Source: an uncultured bacterium (lineage in GTDB: Bacteria > Bacillota_A > Clostridia > Oscillospirales > Oscillospiraceae). From it: DNA of 7,419 bases. A program made the position numbers and the translations under genes. The notes under the pieces are model-generated. The model had not been told where the DNA came from, ran no database searches, and was given only the letters and a program-made list of their open reading frames with translations. The DNA lies in assembly GCA_945917385.1 (NCBI GenBank), contig CAMEHJ010000050.1, forward strand, positions 1-7,419, read 5' to 3'. Shown here piece by piece: positions 1 through 5,269 of the stretch; position 1 is the stretch's first letter, and every line of letters starts with the position of its first letter.

Positions 1-224
1 GCAAATGTATTCATAAAAGAAAAAACGGTGTTATAATTCCCGTCAAAAGAAAACTCATACCTCACCGCTAAACATTTCTTATCATCAAAAAGACTTTCTT
101 TATAAAACACTTTACCGTATTCATCTATGAATCTTTCTAATTTACCATACCTATGTGGGTGTTCAACTTCATTGATAACTACTCTGGAATAATTCTTTTC
201 CCCCCTCTTATTTTTTATACTCAT
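1..224 (-). CDS. Hypothetical protein, 5' part only (runs off left edge)
   Basis: An open frame of 74 complete codons runs from an ATG at 224-222 to the window edge with no stop, so the C-terminus is missing. The start is supported by an AGGAGG ribosome binding site about 6 nt upstream and by a promoter at 293-321. The protein begins MSIKNKRGEKNYSRVV and continues with charged and aromatic stretches such as HPHRYGKLERFIDEYGKVF and ends within YNTVFSFMNTF. There is no signal peptide or membrane segment in the visible part. I do not recognise the family. Base composition is clearly AT-rich with A/T-ending codons (many AAA, AAT, GAA, TTT), unlike the GC-rich genes from rsmE onward. This suggests a recently acquired gene or the edge of an accessory region. 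That it is a real gene is fairly safe; its function is unknown. Confidence 0.7.
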   Translation of the reverse strand, partial: MSIKNKRGEKNYSRVVINEVEHPHRYGKLERFIDEYGKVFYKESLFDDKKCLAVRYEFSFDGNYNTVFSFMNTF

Positions 225-272
225 CTTTTTCCTCCTGTAGCGTAATGCCGCTCTTCTCTTTAGTCCCGTATC

Positions 273-314
273 AAAGCGAAATAACCAAAAACATTATATC
301 CGGGTATTCGCTTT
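273..314. repeat. Inverted repeat across the promoter, candidate operator
   Basis: AAAGCGAA at 273-280 and its exact reverse complement TTCGCTTT at 307-314 are separated by 26 nt. With single-base bulges the pairing extends inward (TA, then CC with GG). One arm lies inside the -35/-10 spacer of the minus-strand promoter and the other at about +6 to +13, a placement typical of repressor half-sites. Alternatively it is a hairpin followed by a T run (312-318) on the plus strand, but no plus-strand gene ends here in the window. Confidence 0.45.
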
Positions 315-321
315 TTTTCAA
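293..321 (-). promoter_or_regulatory. Sigma-A type promoter of the left-edge gene
   Basis: On the minus strand a TTGAAA -35 box (321-316) is followed after exactly 17 nt by a perfect TATAAT -10 box (298-293). Transcription would start near 286, giving a 5' leader of about 60 nt before the ATG at 224. The match is good enough to call by eye. Confidence 0.7.
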
Positions 322-356
322 CTTTTAAGAATCAATAATGGAGAGGTTGATCCTTT

Positions 357-569
357 TTATCTTCTGCCGCGGCGATTATTGCGGCATTTGTTTTTCTGAG
401 CGGGGTTATTCTGAAATGGCATATTCTGAGAGCACCCGTTCTGCGCGGGGCAGGAGGGCGCGGATTTCAGGGGAGGAGCGGCAGAGGATGGAGCGTTTAT
501 GCTCTCCGTCACACGCTTCCACACCGCGTCAAAGTTCTTGAGAAGCCGTTCAAGCTCACTGTTATTCAA
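357..569 (-). CDS. Small hypothetical protein (70 aa), TTG start
   Basis: A 70-residue frame starts at TTG (569-567), preceded by AGGCGG with 7 nt spacing and, further up, an extended -10 promoter at 647-655. The N-terminus (LERLLKNFDAVWKRVTESI, residues 6-24) looks like an amphipathic helix. From residue 25 on, the protein is Pro/Ser/Ala/Asn/Gln-rich with three cysteines and a strongly basic end (KNKCRNNRRGRR), so it appears disordered. No family is recognised. The N-terminal helix could be what is left of a longer protein whose C-terminal part was lost, but this is speculation. An overlapping plus-strand frame at 338-541 looks less protein-like. The evidence for real coding is moderate: reasonable start signals, but a non-ATG start and low-complexity tail. 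Confidence 0.4.
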   Translation of the reverse strand: MNNSELERLLKNFDAVWKRVTESINAPSSAAPPLKSAPSCPAQNGCSQNMPFQNNPAQKNKCRNNRRGRR

Positions 570-619
570 ATACTGACCGCCTTTCCTTGCACTTATTGCG
601 TATCATTCTATGCGCACTA

Positions 620-648
620 TTGCAAAGAGGTTAAATTTGTGAGATAAT
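620..648 (+). promoter_or_regulatory. Promoter of rsmE
   Basis: TTGCAA (620-625) and GATAAT (643-648) are separated by 17 nt, matching the sigma-A consensus at 4/6 and 5/6 positions. The expected start near 655 gives a leader of about 40 nt before the rsmE ATG, in an AT-rich stretch. Confidence 0.5.
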
Positions 649-655
649 TATAACA
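647..655 (-). promoter_or_regulatory. Extended -10 promoter for the small minus-strand gene
   Basis: Read on the minus strand the sequence is TGTTATAAT, a perfect extended -10 (TGN plus TATAAT). No good -35 box is seen at 16-18 nt, as is common for extended -10 promoters. The predicted start near 640 leaves a leader of about 70 nt before the TTG at 569. It overlaps the rsmE -10 box on the opposite strand. Confidence 0.4.
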
Positions 656-694
656 ATAATTTTTCAAGATAATATTTTTACGGGAGGAACGGTC

Positions 695-1429
695 ATGCCC
701 AGATTCTTTTTAATGGCAGGCACAAACATTCTCGGAGGTACGGCTATCATGACGGGCCGCGACGCGGAACACGTTCGTGTTCTGCGTATGCGTCCGGGTG
801 AGGATATAACCATATGCGACGGACACGGTACGGATTACCGCTGCCGCATCGTCAGCGCGGAGAAGGAGCAGGTGGAGGCGGAGGTACTTGAGGTCGTCCG
901 CTGCCCGGCGGAGCCGAGCGTGAAGGTAACGGTGCTGTGCGGTCTGCCCAAGGGCGACAAGACCGACTACATAATTCAGAAATGCGTAGAAGCCGGGGCG
1001 GACGAGATCATGTTCTTCAACTCCGACCGCTGTGTCGCCAAGCCCGACAAGCCCGAAAAAAAGCTTGAGCGCTGGCAGCGCATAGCGGAGGAGGCTGCAA
1101 AGCAGTCGGGCCGCGGCATCATCCCGCAGGTGAGCTGGGCGGGTGAGCTGGCGGACGCGTTCAACGTCGCGGTGCAAAAAGACATCGGACTTTTCATGTA
1201 CGAGACGGGCGAGCGCGAGGCGCTGAACGACGTGCTGAGCGCGAAAACCGATATCAAAACCGCCGCGATAATCACGGGGCCGGAGGGCGGCTTTGCTCCG
1301 TTTGAGGCGGAGCTTGCCAAAATCTGCGGTCTTCGTATCTGCTCGATGGGGGAGCGGATTTTGAGATGCGAGACGGCGCCGGTCGTTGCGCTCACGGCGG
1401 TCATGTACGCCACGGGAAACCTTTCATAA
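695..1429 (+). CDS. rsmE: 16S rRNA (uracil(1498)-N(3))-methyltransferase RsmE
   Basis: RsmE transfers a methyl group from S-adenosylmethionine to N3 of U1498 in 16S rRNA of the assembled 30S subunit, in the cytoplasm. The protein is 244 residues, the usual family size. It begins MPRFF, with a PUA-like N-terminal domain to about residue 70 (EHVRVLRMRPGE at 25-36). The SPOUT methyltransferase domain follows, with the family signatures KGDKTDYIIQKCVEAGADEI at 86-105, RWQRIAEEAAKQSGR at 126-140, GPEGGF at 195-200 and MGERILRCETA at 218-228. The last two form the knotted SAM-binding region. The ATG is set by GGGAGG at 682-687, 7 nt upstream. In many Firmicutes rsmE follows prmA; here no prmA precedes it and the gene appears monocistronic, with its own promoter and terminator. 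All key motifs are intact. Confidence 0.96.
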   Translation: MPRFFLMAGTNILGGTAIMTGRDAEHVRVLRMRPGEDITICDGHGTDYRCRIVSAEKEQVEAEVLEVVRCPAEPSVKVTVLCGLPKGDKTDYIIQKCVEAGADEIMFFNSDRCVAKPDKPEKKLERWQRIAEEAAKQSGRGIIPQVSWAGELADAFNVAVQKDIGLFMYETGEREALNDVLSAKTDIKTAAIITGPEGGFAPFEAELAKICGLRICSMGERILRCETAPVVALTAVMYATGNLS

Positions 1430-1446
1430 ATATTTCAAAGAACAGC

Positions 1447-1508
1447 TTCAGCCGCAGGCGTCCCAATATCATCGGGATGCCTGCGGCTGAACATTTTATA
1501 TTTTTTGT
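1447..1508 (+). terminator. Rho-independent terminator of rsmE (possibly bidirectional)
   Basis: Arms 1447-1464 and 1474-1491 pair over 18 bp with a single G-T wobble around a 9-nt loop (1465-1473). A T-rich tail follows on the plus strand (1494-1508). It lies 17 nt after the rsmE stop. The convergent lipoprotein gene stops 25-30 nt away on the other side. Its strand also reads the hairpin, but with a weaker T tract (TTCTTT), so it may serve both genes. Confidence 0.9.
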
Positions 1509-1519
1509 TATACCGAAAA

Positions 1520-2428
1520 TCAGTGGCCCGCTTCGTTCGGGGCGTTGATATTCACGATGGTGAAAATCACATCGGTCGCGGCGGGGATATCGGAGTCCGC
1601 GCCGTTGGGGTTATACACGAGCTGGTCGAGGATATAGTCGCGCGTCTCTCCAAGGTAAATGGGGATGGCGTTGAAGTCGAGGTCAACAGGCTTCTCCGCG
1701 ACAACATAGCCGTCGTCGGTGAGGTACTTTGCGATGAGCTTGACGGACATGATAAGATGCTCGCCGGTATTCGTCATGGTGAGGGTGGTGCGGATGGTCT
1801 GCCATGAGCCGTCGTTTGCGCCGACCGGCTCAACATTACTGTAGGTGAAGCGCATTTTCCATGCGTCCTGATTTTCAAAGGTGATGGATTTGAACTCGCC
1901 GGACTCCATTGCTGCCCTGTTCTCCTCGGCCTGAAGCTTGTACCTGGCGCAGGCCTCGTCCAGAAGCGCCCAGAAATCCTCTATACCGTCAATATTATAG
2001 TAGCTGCCGAGGCTGACAAGCTGATCGCCCTTGAAATTCAGCGTCAGAGACTCGTTATTCTCACGAGTGAGGATGATGCGGTTTTCGCTGTCGCCCTCCG
2101 TCTCCATGACTTCGGAGACAACGCGCAGAGAGGAAACCGCCGAACAGATGCTGCGCACGGTGTCAAGGTCAAGGATGACGGTCTCCGGGTACTTTCCGTC
2201 AAGGTACACGACGGCGGCGGCGGGGGGATCACTTCTCAGCGTGGAGAGGAAGGCCTGCTGGTCGGCGTCAAGCACGTCCGTAATGGCGCAGTCCATGCTG
2301 ATGGTGACGGGGGTAGGTTCGGGGGTCGGCTCAACACTCGGTTCGGGAGTCGGCTCCGCCTTCTGCGCGCCGCAGCCACAGGTGAAAAGCATCGCAAGCG
2401 CGATAAAAACAACGATAAGTTTTTTCAT
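1520..2428 (-). CDS. Putative lipoprotein of unknown function
   Basis: The chosen ATG (2428-2426) starts a 302-residue protein with a typical lipoprotein signal peptide: MKK, a hydrophobic core (residues 4-15) and a lipobox ending at Cys19 (FTCGC). Cys17 fits the lipobox rule less well because Thr precedes it. Cys19 would be lipidated and anchor the protein to the outer face of the membrane. Residues 24-40 are a Pro/Glu/Thr linker (EPTPEPSVEPTPEPTP), common in clostridial surface lipoproteins. Residues 41-165 form one probable alpha/beta domain. Residues about 185-302 are rich in beta-strand pattern (TIRTTLTMTNTGEHLIMSVK) and resemble immunoglobulin-like domains of the DUF4352/FxLYD type, an inference from pattern only. 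A longer frame starting at TTG 2485 would put a non-signal sequence before MKK and is rejected. The ribosome binding site is weak (GAGAG). No function is recognised; surface or envelope role inferred. Confidence 0.85.
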   Translation of the reverse strand: MKKLIVVFIALAMLFTCGCGAQKAEPTPEPSVEPTPEPTPVTISMDCAITDVLDADQQAFLSTLRSDPPAAAVVYLDGKYPETVILDLDTVRSICSAVSSLRVVSEVMETEGDSENRIILTRENNESLTLNFKGDQLVSLGSYYNIDGIEDFWALLDEACARYKLQAEENRAAMESGEFKSITFENQDAWKMRFTYSNVEPVGANDGSWQTIRTTLTMTNTGEHLIMSVKLIAKYLTDDGYVVAEKPVDLDFNAIPIYLGETRDYILDQLVYNPNGADSDIPAATDVIFTIVNINAPNEAGH

Positions 2429-2450
2429 GATTTCTGTTACTCTCGTTTCA

Positions 2451-2499
2451 TAAATAATAAAAATAATTCGGACGGTTGCTGCCAACCGACCGAATTATT
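2451..2499 (-). terminator. Rho-independent terminator of putP
   Basis: Arms 2483-2499 and 2462-2478 pair over 17 bp with one mismatch (2472/2489) around a 4-nt loop. On the minus strand the hairpin is followed by a T-rich run (ATTTTTATTATTT), the standard terminator form. It begins about 52 nt after the putP stop codon and lies in the leader of the downstream lipoprotein gene. Confidence 0.85.
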
Positions 2500-2525
2500 A
2501 TAACCTATTTGCCGAGTCGCGGCAA
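2497..2525 (-). promoter_or_regulatory. Promoter of the lipoprotein gene, overlapping the putP terminator
   Basis: On the minus strand TTGCCG (2525-2520) is followed after 17 nt by a perfect TATAAT (2502-2497). The start would fall near 2490, inside the first arm of the hairpin at 2462-2499. A leader of about 60 nt leads to the ATG at 2428. Confidence 0.5.
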
Positions 2526-2551
2526 GGGCAAAATTGTGAATTTGTGTAATA

Positions 2552-4078
2552 TCAGGCGATGCTCTCAAACTCCTCGACGATAGCCTTCTCAGGAGCGGCG
2601 GTGACGAGGGAGACTACGACGATGAACACGCAGGAGATGATGAATGCGGGCAGCAGCTCGTAGATCGCGAATACACCGCCGAGGGGAGCAACGAGGAACT
2701 TCCAGACGAATATCATGACAGCGCCGGAGATCATGCCCGCGATAGCGCCGTACTTGTTGGTGCGCTTCCAGAACAGGGCGAATATCATGATGGGGCCGAA
2801 GGTGGCGCCGAAGCCCGCCCACGCGAAGGAGACAACGCGGAAGATGGAGCTTGTGGGGTCGCCGGCGAAAATAACGCCGAGAACTGCAACGCCGATAACG
2901 GTCAGACGCGCGATGAGCATGGACTTCTTGTCGTCAAGCTTGATGCCGAACACGTCGTTCACGAGGTTGTGGGTAACGCCGGAGGCGGCGGCAAGAAGCT
3001 GCGCGTCCGCGGTGGACATCGTGGCGGCAAGGATGCCGGCGATGATAACGCCGCCGATGATTGCGGGGAGAATACCGACCTTGGAGAGCAGACCCGCAAC
3101 GTTGACTATCATATTCTCGGCGGCAGACTGGGATTCGGGGAGCGCGAGAGCGCCGAGATTTGCCATTGCGAAGCCGACTATGCCGATGATGATGGCAACG
3201 CCAAGGGAGATAACGACCCAGACGGAGGCGACGCGGCGGCTGAAGGAGAGCTTCTCATCGCTCTCGATGGCCATGAAGTGAATGAGAACGTGGGGCATAC
3301 CGAAGTAGCCGAGGCCCCATGCAAGCGTGGAGACAATGGTGATGAAGCCGTAGTCGCCGGTGCGTCCGGTGAGGATGTTGGAGCTTGCGAAGAAGTCAAG
3401 GTAGCCGGTGACCTGGCTGGCGTTTGCAACGACATTGCTCCAGCCGCCGACGGTGTTGATGCCGAAAATCAGCACGACGATGAGCGCGAAGGTCATGACG
3501 ATGCCCTGAATAAGACTCGTGATAGACGCTGCCATGAAGCCGCCAGCGGTGCAGTAGGCAACGATAACGATTGCGGAGAGGATCATCGAGGGCATATAGT
3601 CAAAGCCGAACAGACTGTTGAAGAGCTTGCCGCAGGCGGAGAAGCCGGAGGCGGTGTAGGGGACGAAGAAGATGATGATGACGATTGCGCCGAGAGTTTC
3701 AATGAGCTTGGTATTATCACGGAAGCGCGCCGCAAGAAAGTCGGGGACCGTGATGGCGTTGACCTTCGCGGAGTAGCGGCGCAGACGCTTTGCAACGATG
3801 AGCCAGTTGAGATATGTACCGAGCGACAGACCGATCGCCGTCCAGCCCGCTTCTGCGACGCCGCAGAAAAACGCAAGACCGGGGACGCCCATAAGCAGGT
3901 AAGCGCTCATATCGGATGCCTCGGTGCTCATCGCAGTGACGATAGGGCCGAGCTTTCTGCCGCCGAGGTAGAAGTCCTCGGAGGTGGAGTTCTTTGAATA
4001 CTTAAATCCGATTGCAAGCATACCCGCAAGGTAAATCGCAACGACGATAAGAATAATAACATTGCTTGTAACTAACAT
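2552..4078 (-). CDS. putP: Sodium/proline symporter PutP
   Basis: A 508-residue integral membrane transporter of the sodium:solute symporter (SSS) family, which couples Na+ entry to proline uptake across the cytoplasmic membrane. E. coli PutP is 502 residues. About a dozen hydrophobic segments are visible, the first at residues 5-24. Known E. coli PutP residues appear conserved by position: Arg40 as R41, Asp55 as D56 in STEASDMS, the Na+ site as A54, M57, A352, S355 and T356 (MSTADAQLLAAASG, 354-367), and the proline-site Tyr140, Trp244, Tyr248 as Y141, W254 and Y258 (LAWGLGYFG). These numbers are from memory of the literature and were aligned by eye. The ATG at 4078 has GAGAGG 9 nt upstream. 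No proline catabolic gene (putA) is present, so uptake may serve osmoprotection, amino-acid fermentation or protein synthesis. It is divergent from a LysR regulator, its likely controller. Substrate proline is well supported, but a related solute cannot be excluded. Confidence 0.93.
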   Translation of the reverse strand: MLVTSNVIILIVVAIYLAGMLAIGFKYSKNSTSEDFYLGGRKLGPIVTAMSTEASDMSAYLLMGVPGLAFFCGVAEAGWTAIGLSLGTYLNWLIVAKRLRRYSAKVNAITVPDFLAARFRDNTKLIETLGAIVIIIFFVPYTASGFSACGKLFNSLFGFDYMPSMILSAIVIVAYCTAGGFMAASITSLIQGIVMTFALIVVLIFGINTVGGWSNVVANASQVTGYLDFFASSNILTGRTGDYGFITIVSTLAWGLGYFGMPHVLIHFMAIESDEKLSFSRRVASVWVVISLGVAIIIGIVGFAMANLGALALPESQSAAENMIVNVAGLLSKVGILPAIIGGVIIAGILAATMSTADAQLLAAASGVTHNLVNDVFGIKLDDKKSMLIARLTVIGVAVLGVIFAGDPTSSIFRVVSFAWAGFGATFGPIMIFALFWKRTNKYGAIAGMISGAVMIFVWKFLVAPLGGVFAIYELLPAFIISCVFIVVVSLVTAAPEKAIVEEFESIA

Positions 4079-4109
4079 GGTTCTGTACCTCTCTTCTTGG
4101 GATACTTGG

Positions 4110-4137
4110 ATTATAAAGCTTTATTTTTTTATCGCAA
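4110..4137 (-). promoter_or_regulatory. Promoter of putP
   Basis: On the minus strand TTGCGA (4137-4132) and a perfect TATAAT (4115-4110) are spaced by 16 nt. Transcription would start near 4103, about 25 nt before the putP start codon. The -35 box lies inside the CGCAAG/CTTGCG dyad at 4133-4145. Confidence 0.55.
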
Positions 4138-4145
4138 GGCTTGCG
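4133..4145. repeat. Dyad CGCAAG-G-CTTGCG over the putP -35 box
   Basis: A perfect 6-bp inverted repeat with a 1-nt centre. It covers the putP -35 box, where a bound protein would block RNA polymerase. It could be an operator, but a dyad this short may arise by chance. Confidence 0.3.
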
Positions 4146-4159
4146 GGACATAAAAAAGC

Positions 4160-4187
4160 TTGATTTCTCTGAAATTTTGAATATAAT
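4160..4187 (+). promoter_or_regulatory. Promoter of the lysR gene
   Basis: TTGATT (4160-4165) and a perfect TATAAT (4182-4187) are separated by 16 nt. The expected start near 4194 leaves a leader of about 110 nt before the ATG, containing two further inverted repeats. Confidence 0.5.
4163..4175. repeat. Dyad ATTTC-TCT-GAAAT within the lysR promoter spacer
   Basis: A perfect 5-bp inverted repeat in the lysR -35/-10 spacer. It lies about 60-72 bp upstream of the inferred putP start, the distance at which LysR proteins usually hold their recognition site. The internal spacing is T-N9-A, not the canonical T-N11-A. Confidence 0.3.
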
Positions 4188-4214
4188 ATAAACAACAATA
4201 ATAATGCTCATATT

Positions 4215-4235
4215 TACATGAATTTTTTTCATGTA
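4215..4235. promoter_or_regulatory. Probable LysR-type operator (T-N11-A dyad)
   Basis: TACATGAA (4215-4222) and TTCATGTA (4228-4235) form a perfect 8-bp inverted repeat around TTTTT. T4219 and A4231 are separated by exactly 11 bases, the canonical LysR-box spacing. It lies between the divergent putP and lysR genes, at about +22 to +42 of the inferred lysR transcript, so autorepression is plausible. As RNA it would also form a compact hairpin. Confidence 0.5.
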
Positions 4236-4243
4236 GCTCGACT

Positions 4244-4270
4244 TTTGGATACAGTCTGCACAAATCCAAA
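4244..4270. repeat. Inverted repeat TTTGGAT / ATCCAAA in the lysR leader
   Basis: Perfect 7-bp arms (4244-4250 and 4264-4270) separated by 13 bp, ending 24 nt before the lysR ribosome binding site. It could be a second binding site or a leader hairpin. No T run follows, so it is not a terminator. Confidence 0.3.
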
Positions 4271-4307
4271 GGGCAGTGCTTGTACATAATAATGAGGAGG
4301 AAAGCAA

Positions 4308-5192
4308 ATGAGCCTGCTGAAATATAAGACGCTCGCCGCCGTGGTGGAGACGGGCAGTCTCACAAGGGCGGCGGATGAGCTTGGGTGTACGCAGTCCGCC
4401 GTGAGCCACAGCATTGACAGCCTGGAAAAGGAGCTGGGCTTCACGCTGCTTCTTCGAAAGCGCTCCGGAATAAAGCTGACGAACGAGGGGGAGCGCCTCA
4501 TGCCCGCCGTGCGCAATCTTCTCAACAGCGCCGAACAGCTTAACCAGACGGCCTCCGCCATTCGCGGGCTTGACTCCGGCACCGTGCGCATAGGCACCTT
4601 TACCTCCGTCGGAGTGCACTGGCTGCCGGGGGTTTTGAAGGAGTTTCAGCATGACTACCCGAACGTGGATTTTAAATTGCTCAACGGCGACTATCACGAT
4701 GTCGAGCAGTGGCTTGAGGACGGAAGCGTGGACGTCGGGTTTGTGAACGTCCCGTGTGCGGTTGACTGTGAGTGCATCCCGCTTATGGCGGACAGACTGC
4801 TTGCCATACTGCCGCGCAACAGCCGCTTTGAAAACTACCCGAAGTTCCCGCTGACCGAGTGCGAGACGGAGCCGTTCATAAGCCTTCTCGAATCCTCCGA
4901 CCACGACGCGCGCCGCGCGCTTGACGCCGCGGGGGTGAAGCCGAATGTGCGCTTCTACACCAAGGACGACTACGCCATCATCGCAATGGTTGAGCAGGGG
5001 CTGGGCATCAGCATTATGCCGGAGCTGCTTTTGAAGGGCAGACACGACAATATTCAGGTGCTCCCCCTTGTGCCGGAGGCGAAGAGGACCATCGGCATCG
5101 CCATCGCCGCCGGCGAGAAGGCAGGCCCCGCAACGCGCCGGTTTACGGACTACGTCGTCCGCTATGTCAGAGAACAAAACAGCGGAAATTAG
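4308..5192 (+). CDS. LysR-family transcriptional regulator
   Basis: A 294-residue protein of normal LysR-family length. Residues 1-60 form the winged helix-turn-helix: a first helix around LAAVVETGSLTRAADELG (9-26) and the recognition helix around CTQSAVSHSIDSLEKELG (27-44), then the wing ending in KLTNEGERL. A linker helix (62-90) leads to the periplasmic-binding-protein-like effector domain from about residue 91 (GTVRIGTFTSVGVHWLPGVL onward), the part that senses a small molecule. The ATG is fixed by GAGGAGG at 4294-4300 with 7 nt spacing. It is divergent from putP with dyads between them, the classical LysR arrangement, so control of putP and of itself is the best inference. The effector is unknown; proline or a related compound is a guess. 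No terminator is visible before the feo promoter 11 nt downstream, so some read-through into feoA is possible. Confidence 0.93.
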   Translation: MSLLKYKTLAAVVETGSLTRAADELGCTQSAVSHSIDSLEKELGFTLLLRKRSGIKLTNEGERLMPAVRNLLNSAEQLNQTASAIRGLDSGTVRIGTFTSVGVHWLPGVLKEFQHDYPNVDFKLLNGDYHDVEQWLEDGSVDVGFVNVPCAVDCECIPLMADRLLAILPRNSRFENYPKFPLTECETEPFISLLESSDHDARRALDAAGVKPNVRFYTKDDYAIIAMVEQGLGISIMPELLLKGRHDNIQVLPLVPEAKRTIGIAIAAGEKAGPATRRFTDYVVRYVREQNSGN

Positions 5193-5203
5193 TTGTTTAC
5201 CGC

Positions 5204-5232
5204 TTGACAGCATTTTTTCATCGTGCTACCAT
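5204..5232 (+). promoter_or_regulatory. Extended -10 promoter of feoAB
   Basis: A perfect TTGACA -35 box (5204-5209), a 17-nt spacer ending in TGC, and TACCAT (5227-5232) form an extended -10 promoter. The start would be near 5239, about 30 nt upstream of feoA. It begins 11 nt after the lysR stop codon. Confidence 0.6.
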
Positions 5233-5244
5233 CGACGTGAAAAA
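5214..5244. repeat. Inverted repeat across the feoAB promoter, candidate operator
   Basis: TTTTTCA (5214-5220) and TGAAAAA (5238-5244) are exact inverted repeats 17 bp apart; allowing a one-base bulge, adjoining CG/CG extends them. They flank the -10 box and expected start, a good place for iron-dependent repression. The sequence does not resemble the Fur box (GATAATGATAATCATTATC) or the DtxR/IdeR consensus, so the regulator is unidentified. Confidence 0.35.
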
Positions 5245-5269
5245 GAATGTAAATACAGAGGCATTACAA

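Noticed and set aside
273..318. Inverted repeat followed by T7 read as a plus-strand terminator
   Set aside because: No plus-strand gene lies upstream in the window, the loop is 26 nt, and the arms fit the minus-strand promoter better. It cannot be excluded for a transcript entering from the left.
338..541. Plus-strand 67-codon frame opposite the small minus gene
   Set aside because: No convincing ribosome binding site, a Ser/Arg-rich product without structure, and no promoter; the minus-strand frame is the better candidate.
2429..2485. Upstream TTG start for the lipoprotein gene
   Set aside because: It would place 19 residues ahead of a perfect lipoprotein signal peptide starting MKK, and the codon lies inside the terminator hairpin.
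2969..3997. Long plus-strand open frame (342 codons) antisense to putP
   Set aside because: It lies entirely opposite putP, whose protein matches the SSS family throughout. Its product is Asp/Glu/Gly-rich low complexity, as expected from the complementary strand of a GC-rich gene.
4194..4307. Possible riboswitch in the lysR leader
   Set aside because: The leader has two simple hairpins but no conserved motif of a riboswitch class that I know, and no terminator-like switch.
4002..5213. Minus-strand open frame of 403 codons opposite lysR and reaching into putP
   Set aside because: It overlaps the well-supported lysR and the divergent promoter region, and its translation is His/Arg/Val-rich with no recognisable domain.
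5204..5269. Upstream TTG start for feoA
   Set aside because: The TTG is part of the TTGACA -35 box, and the ATG at 5270 has its own ribosome binding site and gives the usual FeoA length.
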